Part shown: one piece after another, positions 57,656 to 64,000 of the stretch
How the letters are laid out: every line of letters starts with the position of its first letter
Position numbering within the stretch: position 1 is the first letter of the stretch
Origin: Eucommia ulmoides
Lineage: Eukaryota; Streptophyta; Magnoliopsida; Garryales; Eucommiaceae
Length of the DNA stretch: 64,000 bases
Direction: 5' to 3'
Assembly (NCBI GenBank): GCA_016647705.1
Contig: CM028335.1
Coordinates: 12,352,905-12,416,904, forward strand
Position numbers and translations under genes: made by a program
The notes under the pieces: model-generated
Told to the model about the DNA's origin: nothing
The model's database searches: none
The model's input: the letters and a program-made list of their open reading frames with translations, nothing else

Positions 57656-59241
57656 AAGCGACATCCTGGTGCACCGCATCAAGAGTGATAATAGGACCTC
57701 CTATGCAGGTCGATAGTTTATACTCGGGGATAGACCAAGGTCATCCACCAAGGGTAGGGCATCGATTGAGTCTGAGGGCCTATGGCTAAACATCTAACCC
57801 CTCACAGTCGAGTTGAGCTCTGGCACTATAAATGGACGATGTTCCTATAAGGACAAAATTGGGATAATCCGAAAAGGCTCAAGGATGAGCTCCACTAAGA
57901 AAAACCCATCCATGACCGGCCACAAGGGAGCAACTATACTGTCGCACCTCTAGGGACTGCGAGGGCCAAATGCCATGCGAGTACCACCCTCGGTACAACT
58001 TAACACTCGAGCTTGCCTGTCTCAGCTCGAGTACTAGGTTGGGGGGCAGAGAAGTCATGGATATGGTAAGAGAACACCTAATTAGGGAGAAGTAGGAGTT
58101 TGGGAATGGAAAGCTATTTTTTTTCTTTTGGCAAAAACAACACCACCTCATCGAAAATGACTGACCAGAGACCTAGTCTTTCCTAGCCTAAGCTCTAAGA
58201 CGGAGTAGAGTTTAGCTAGAAAAATAAAAATGAGACATTAAGATGCCAAGCTAAGCACAGAAAAACTGACCAGGATCGGTTGGCCGAGCTGAGCTTAGGA
58301 CCTTTTCCACAGCCAAGCACAAATCGCGCTATGTCAAAGTAGAGAGAAAACCTCTAAGGAATACAGTTACTCTAAAACCAAAAAGGTTTTATAAAAATCT
58401 CCCAAGTTATGGGATTTAGTCGGTAAGAACTCAACAATGTCTAGCTCCGACCGGGCAGATTTCATACAAAAAATTGCGGGATAAGAACTCGGTCTGTCGA
58501 GCTGGTTTGAGACTTACTGGGATCGAGTACCAAGTATAACCCAACAATACAAGATCAAAGGATGGCCTTTTTCTCTTCTAAAGTCTTATCGTGCTGAGAT
58601 CAGGCATCGTGCCGAGCTCAGGCTCCAAGCCGAGCTTAGGAAACCTGTACAACTTAAGATACCTAAAAACTTTTGGGTGGCATTGACATAAGAAGAGATC
58701 CCTAAAAACACACCTGACCCTAAATAGGAAGAGAAAAAAAAAATCTCCAAGTTATGGAAATTGGTCGGTTAGAGCTATGTACCGCCGAGCTCGGAGACTG
58801 GACAAAGTTCAAACATGAAGGCCGTGGGATAAGAATTTAATTCGCCGATCTGGGCTGACTTTAATCATTCTCAGGCATTGAATAAAGCCCAGCAGTATAA
58901 AGTAAAGTGGTGGTCCCCTCTTAGAGATCCTACACAAACGAAAGACAAAAATGGCCAAAACAAAGTTCAAGTCCATGAAAAAACTCATGTTGAATTGGAA
59001 GACCGTGCCGAGCTCAAGGCTCGTTCCAAGCTCAGGGACCATGATGAGCTTAAGGACTGTGTTGGGCTAAAAAATAGGACCTATTAGGAACCTTCGAGCA
59101 TAGATCGTTCAACATCGTTCTCTGATCTGATCCTATTCGACCGTATCAAACAGGGGTAACCGTGGAAGACTTCCCACGCTTAAATCATTTAATCCTAGCC
59201 TCTGATTTGGCCCTGGTCGACCGTCTCAAAAAGGGATAGAC
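57656..59241 (+). other. 3' non-coding part of the second Tat element
   Basis: It includes text parallel to 1740-2020 (GAGCCCCAATAAGGAGAACCC-like, then the purine tract). From 58150 on it is sequence with recurring GCCGAGCTCAGG-type motifs and no gene. Confidence 0.5.
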
Positions 59242-61503
59242 TGTTGAATCCAAGGTTTTGACAAATAATTAAGTATTAATGTTTTGGTAGAACTAATAAT
59301 TTTATCAATTGTTTCAAATTTATAAGTTCCAGGCACGTGTTTAAGAAGAATACCTCATGAAGAAAATATAAAAGGTGCAAGATGGATGCAATGAAGAGAT
59401 GAAGAATTTTGAAGACCTTTAAGAAAATTATTTGAAAACAGCTCTCTACATATATACTCTTAATGCAACTCGAATTAGAATCACACACAACACTTTAAAT
59501 GAGTCATTTTTATGTGTGTCTTGATATGAAATAATAGAGTTTAAGATCTTATTTTAAGATTTTGTATGTGCTCCTAGGTGAAATGAATTTGATAATTGAC
59601 CTAAATAGAAAACGTGTTTGAAAGTATAAATGGTGAAGTAATCTGGTCAAATCAGTTAACCTAGAAAAACAATCGGTCAACCGAATTAAACAATGTGTTT
59701 TGAAGCTAAAATAAAGTGCTACTGATCCAATCGGTCAATCGAATTAAAAAGGTCGGTTAACCGTTTGAAACAATGGCTAAATTGTCAAAGGAAGTGAACA
59801 ACCTAACCCAATCGGTCAACCGATTGGAAGAAATCAGTCAACCGTTTGAGTTGGTGAGTAATTCAAGAGAAACCAAAACAACTTGAACCAATCAGTCAAT
59901 CGATTGGAAATAGTTAGTCAACCGACTGGATTGTAAGTTCTGGCTATGTTTTAACTCTGGATCGGTCGGTCAACCTATCGTCAAGGGTTGGTCAACCGAT
60001 TGAGTCGGTTGAGGTTTCATGTGATTTGGTCTCTTGGTGAAAATCTATCTGTTTTATAAGATTCCAAGGGAGAAATCTGGGGGATTTGAACTTAATTGAG
60101 ATATTATCTACCTATTCTATTATCCCTATGATTTTGTTCATATACTTTAAGATTCTCCTAATTTAAATGAATTAATACTTCTTATCTTTATGGTTTTAAA
60201 AGGAGAATGGTTTTGTGGACTTATTTGAGAACATTGAAAGATATTTTAATGTGGATTACAGTTGAAATGAAAGGTAATGTTATATGGGGTCTAAGTATGT
60301 CATTTATTGACACAATATTTAAAAACTAGTTGTTGGAGAGTTAGTTCTAGGTTTATTTAAAGAGACCTGTGGGATTGAGTTTAATACATCAAGAACATCA
60401 GTCTGAACTATTATAAGAGTGAGATTTTTACTGAGATTTCTAGGAGAGATTTTATATATGTTTTTGATCGAAAGCGCTTGTTGTTTGGCGTCAATGATTT
60501 GAGTTTCAATTGCAATACTATCTTTGTATTCGGTGTTTCTCCAGTAAGATCTATCCAAGCTTTGCTATTTATTTTGAATTTTTATATCTATTCATTGCTT
60601 GGTTTTAGATTTTTTGAAAATCGTTTTAAACTGAAAAACTTGAAAATCTTTTTTAAAAAAATTATTTGATTATTTGATTAAGTGCTTTAAATTGTGCTAC
60701 CCACTTTGTTATTTAGTCAGATTTTATTTACCTCACATTGTATCTATCACATAGTAATTATTCGGGACATTAATTTAGTATATTTGTATTGAGGTGGTGG
60801 TAACTCCTTGTGGGAAGAAATTTATATTTTTCTGTATTTGTGAGTTTTAGCGGATTAGACACGTTTGGAATGGTGTCTAGTCAGGGTAGTTAGGTTTTGA
60901 TCTTTTTTTTTTTTTTTTTTTTTTTTTTGTGAAAAAAATTAGGGTTTGATCTTTGTCCTGCAAAAAAGTTGGGTTATTCTTTTTCCATGAAAAGAAGTAG
61001 GTTTTGATTCTTTCGGTAATTGAATTGTTATTTTTTAGTGAATTGTAAAGGTTCTTCTTAAACCTGTGAAAATGATAAGCGAGAGAGTATTAGGTTAATC
61101 TTTGGCCCAGTAAAAAGATAGGGTTTATCCTTGGCCTAGGAAAAAGGGTAATTTGTAAATGTTGATTATGTGCTTGTAAAAGAATCATTGTAAGGGTTTG
61201 GTTCCTACCTGGTAAATAGATCAAAGTTGTCTAGTGGATTGCGAATCTCCGTGGAGCTTGGGGGACTAGAGTAGGCAAGACTAGCTTAACCGAACCAGGA
61301 TATATCGTTGTATGCTATATTGTTTATTTTCTATTATTGTGTTAGGGTGTGCACTTAGTGTTAAACACATATCCGTTGTGTAACTAAGATAATGATTAAT
61401 TTAGGAAAATTGATTATTTTATATTAAGTGTTTAAAGAATTAATTGTTTAAATTTTGTAACTACCCAATTCACCCCCCTCTTGGGTATCTCTTTGAGCCA
61501 ACA
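59242..61503 (+). mobile_element. 5' LTR of the SIRE-like element
   Basis: It runs from TGTTGAATCCAAGG to TTTGAGCCAACA. It holds at least eight TCGGTCAACCGA-type motifs (59645-60005), a T26 run at 60903-60928 and GAATCTCCGTGGAGC (61240). The two solo LTRs of the nest (18597 and 20536) match it along their length. Confidence 0.85.
59645..60005. repeat. Cluster of TCGGTCAACCGA palindromes
   Basis: The motif (A/T)CGGTCAACCGA(T/A)TGG and one-base variants recur in irregular spacing in the U3 part of the LTR. Equivalent clusters are at about 18995-19245 and 34350-34760 in the other two LTR copies. Confidence 0.8.
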
Positions 61504-61559
61504 ATTGCTACCAGAGTTGGTTTAGCTCGTTTAACTTAAAATCCTAGTTACAAAAGATC

Positions 61560-62851
61560 ACATGACCTATCCTATAGGTACTCTAGGTAAAGGACAGTCT
61601 ATCCACTATCCACCTTTTTTTGCAGGTGATAAGTATTCATTCTGGAAGAATATAATTATTGATTTTCTTCAAGCCACCAATTATGCTGTGTGGCTAGAGA
61701 ATAGAGTGATTAAGAAGAAAAAAAAAACTGACAACTTTTGATAAACATAACTTTCTATTAATTCTCAAACTATTAATATTCTATTTTGTTCTTTAGATGC
61801 TAGTGAATATACCAGGGTGTCAAGTTGTGGATCGGCTAAAGAAATGTCGGACACATTGCAAATCACCCACGGAGAGACAAATCAGGTGAAACAGTTCAAG
61901 ATCAATGCCTTAGTTCGTCAATACGAACTATTTAGAATAGGTGAAATATAATCAATTCCGGAAATGTACACGAGATTCAATAATATCTGCAATAACCTTA
62001 GTTAACTCGGAAAGCCTTATATGATAGAGGACAAAGTACGAAAAATTCTGGGATCATTGACTAAAGTTTGGGAGCCAAAAGTAACTGCAATAGATGAAGC
62101 TAAAGATCTCACAGTCTACATTTTTGATGAGCTTATTGGCAACCTAATGACACAAGAGATAGCTAAATGAGGATATGAGGACGAAACAAAAAATATAAAA
62201 AAAAAATCCTTGGCATTAAAAGTTCAGAAAAATGAGAAAGAGGATAACAATGATAATATCAGTCTTGACAGCAAGCAAGAAAAATATGTGACGCTTCTCA
62301 CGAAAAATTTCAGAAAAATGACTCAACTAACATTCATCGGAAAGAGAAATTTCAACATGAATAACGTGGAATGCTTCAACTGTCACAAGAATGGACACTT
62401 CCAATCTAACTATCCCAAACCAAAGAAAGAAAACGATAAGAAGATAAAGGAAAAGAATAAGGTAAAGAATATTAAGAAGAAATCAATGAAAGCCACCTGG
62501 GATGGCCCTGAGTCATGTAGCTCAAAAATATCGGGCAGTGACGATTCATCTATGTTTAATTTGATGGCCACTGGAGATGAGGTAACAAAATATTCTAGTT
62601 CTTGTCCTTTAGATTTTGATGATTTATTTGACGTTTATCAAGAACTAACACATGATTATAAAAATGAGTGTTCTCAAATTAATATCCTACAAAGTACAAT
62701 TAACACACTTAATAAGCAAGTGATGAAATTCGAATATGAAAACATTGAATTAAAATCCAAGATGTCAGATTTACATTCGATAATTCTCAAATTCATAGGT
62801 GGTAAGAATAATTTAAAAATACTTTTGGGAAGTTCACGTGGTATCAGCTAG
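61560..62851 (+). pseudogene. SIRE-like gag remnant
   Basis: About 61790-62170 shows Copia capsid text (AKEMSDTLQITHGETNQVKQ, then KINALVRQYELF, then DEAKDLTVYIFDELIGNL). The open stretch at 62210-62851 carries the zinc knuckle CFNCHKNGHFQSNYP and a Lys-rich tract (KKENDKKIKEKNKVKNIKKK). After these come ATWDGPESCSS, MFNLMATGDEV and a long coiled-coil-like tail (ECSQINILQSTINTLNKQ). This layout is usual for SIRE gag. It is a fossil. Confidence 0.85.
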
Positions 62852-63078
62852 AATTGAAATTCAGAAAAACCTTAAACAAAAAAGATTTCATAAATTATTT
62901 TATGAAACCAAGAATCTTGTTAGATGTTTTAAATAAATATTGTGGGGGCATACTATTAGTAAATATTTTTCTAAAGTATCTAAACGCAGACAAGTTTGGG
63001 GTCGTAAAGGAACTAAAATTGTCCCGACTAACAAGATTGGACCCACATAGATTGAGTACCACTTAGGAACTATTTAAG

Positions 63079-63366
63079 GTGCTCCTTGCAGGTTACTCTA
63101 AAAGTATCAATAGGCAAGGAAAAAAAAAGTTCCTGGATAGTGGTTGTTCTCAGCACATGACGGGAGACAAATCTAAATTTATGTTTTTGACACCTAAAGA
63201 CGGAGGTCATGTAATGTTTGGAGACAACACAAAGGGTAAAATTATCGGTATAGATAATATCGGTAATGGGTATGCTACTATTAAATATGTTCTCCTAGTA
63301 GATGGTCTTAAGCTTAACGTTAGTAAATTATGTGATAAATGTTATAACGCTGTTTTTTTATCATGA
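63079..63366 (+). pseudogene. SIRE-like protease remnant
   Basis: KKKFLDSGCSQHMTGDKSKF contains the Copia aspartic-protease active site DSG. GGHVMFGDNTKGKIIGI and LLVDGLKLNVSKLCDK complete the recognisable domain. The enzyme would cleave the Gag-Pol polyprotein. It is a fossil. Confidence 0.85.
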
Positions 63367-63479
63367 TATATGCATTTTTAAGAATGGGCATTAGAGTAGC
63401 ATATTAATTATTGTATCATGATTTGAGAATGTTTATACATGTTCATTTGATGATTTCTCTTCTCAATTTTTTTTATGTT

Positions 63480-64000
63480 TGAATGCATTATTTGAGAATA
63501 GTTAGTTATGGCATAAACGACTTGGGTATGCTAGTATGGAATTAACTTCAAATTTGTCTAAGAAAAGTCTTGTACATGATCTATCTGAATTACAATATGT
63601 GAAAGATAAAGTATGTGATGCATGTTAATTAGGTAAGCAATCTAGATCATCATTTATGAAGAAGTTGCACACATCCACATCTAGATGTCTTGAATTATTG
63701 CATTTTGATTTATTTGGTCCGAATTCCATTGCTAGTTTAGGAGGTAAATTTTATGCAATCGTAATTGTGGATGACTATTCTAAATATACATGGGTGTTTT
63801 TCCTAACTAAAAAGAGTGAAGTTGCCTCTATATTCTCTAAGTTTTGTAAACGTGTTCAAAATGAGAAACAATGTTGCATCATTAACATCCGTAGTGATAG
63901 AGGTGGAGAGTTTAGGAATTACGAGTTAATTAGTTATTGCGATAAGCACTGGTATGCTTACAACTTTTTTGTATGTAGATCACCACAACAAAATAGTGTT
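63480..64000 (+). pseudogene. SIRE-like pre-integrase and integrase, cut by window end
   Basis: LWHKRLGYASMELTS gives the two histidines of the zinc domain, and KDKVCDAC and LGKQSRSSF follow. The integrase core starts at HFDLFGPNSIASLGGKFYAI with VDDYSKYTWVFFL, then RSDRGGEFRNYEL (second catalytic aspartate) and SPQQNSV near the window end. It is truncated only by the window edge on the right. Confidence 0.85.

Larger units (their letters stand above)
55331..59241 (+). mobile_element. Second gag-only Tat-type element (fossil)
   Basis: The last ~105 bases of an LTR (ending ACCAAAATTCAACATCAATA) are followed by the primer-site text GTTTGACGCCGTCTGTGG (55435). Then come gag, a 76-78-bp tandem repeat and a purine tract (GGTTGGGGGGCAGAG, about 58037). 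After it, 58055-59241 may be LTR or spacer, with repeated CCGAGCTCAGG-type texts. No protease, reverse transcriptase or integrase is visible, although the window does not show whether that is original. It is cut on the right by the Copia element. It is a heavily decayed fossil. Confidence 0.7.
59242..64000 (+). mobile_element. SIRE-like Ty1/Copia retrotransposon, 5' part
   Basis: A 2262-bp LTR (59242-61503) is followed by a primer site resembling the initiator-Met type (TTGCTACCAGAGTTGG, 61505), then gag, protease and the first part of integrase. The window ends inside integrase. Long LTRs, a long gag with a Lys-rich region after the zinc knuckle, and the DSGCSQHMTGDKSKF protease text are typical of the SIRE lineage. 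The copy is broken at several places. Its 3' LTR is outside the window, so age cannot be estimated. Confidence 0.85.

Overview
The window reads as gene-poor, AT-rich nuclear DNA of a flowering plant. I find no host protein gene, tRNA or rRNA that I can support. Almost all of it is layered transposable-element fossils of families typical of angiosperms: Ty3/Gypsy elements of Tat, Athila-like, Tekay-like and another chromovirus-type lineage, Ty1/Copia elements including a SIRE-like one, a Mutator-like TIR element, and PIF/Harbinger-type and foldback MITEs. All retroelement copies are decayed. The species cannot be named from this.

Layout. 1-8905: 3' part of a Tat-lineage Gypsy element (integrase, a spacer, an antisense ORF of the 'putative gypsy type transposon' kind with its own TATA box, then the 3' LTR), interrupted at 5705-7643 by a Tekay-like solo LTR. 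8906-14598: a Copia fossil interrupted at 10702-12728 by an odd three-armed inverted array of Athila-like LTR segments. 14609-15545: a Mutator-like element with a perfect 10-bp target duplication. 15967-16684: a PIF/Harbinger-type MITE. About 18021-18291: a foldback MITE.

18597-35300 is a four-level nest. A SIRE-like solo LTR (+, target duplication AATAC) contains a second SIRE-like LTR in opposite orientation, which contains a Ty3 element on the minus strand (22090-34339, duplication CCAGG), which contains an Athila-like element (26581-32855, duplication CCTAG). 35311-42145 is a second PIF/Harbinger-type MITE (TTA duplication) split by a gag-only Tat-type element (35719-42019, duplication CATTC, LTRs of 797 bp each differing at about 49 sites by hand count). 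42149-45108 is unassigned. 45204-49361 is a second Athila-like element whose left LTR is nearly all missing. 49362-54868 is a Tekay-like element without coding capacity. 55331-59241 is another Tat-type element with only gag visible. 59242 to the window end is a SIRE-like Copia element with a complete 5' LTR, gag, protease and the start of integrase.

The most unusual observation is that two separate insertions of the Athila-like family (10702-12728 and 26581-32855) have the U3 end of the LTR at both termini, in inverted orientation, and each is flanked by a perfect 5-bp target duplication. They look like integrated palindromic reverse-transcription products rather than ordinary LTR-internal-LTR elements. 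The same family carries dense clusters of the 12-bp palindrome CCGCCTAGGCGG in its LTRs.
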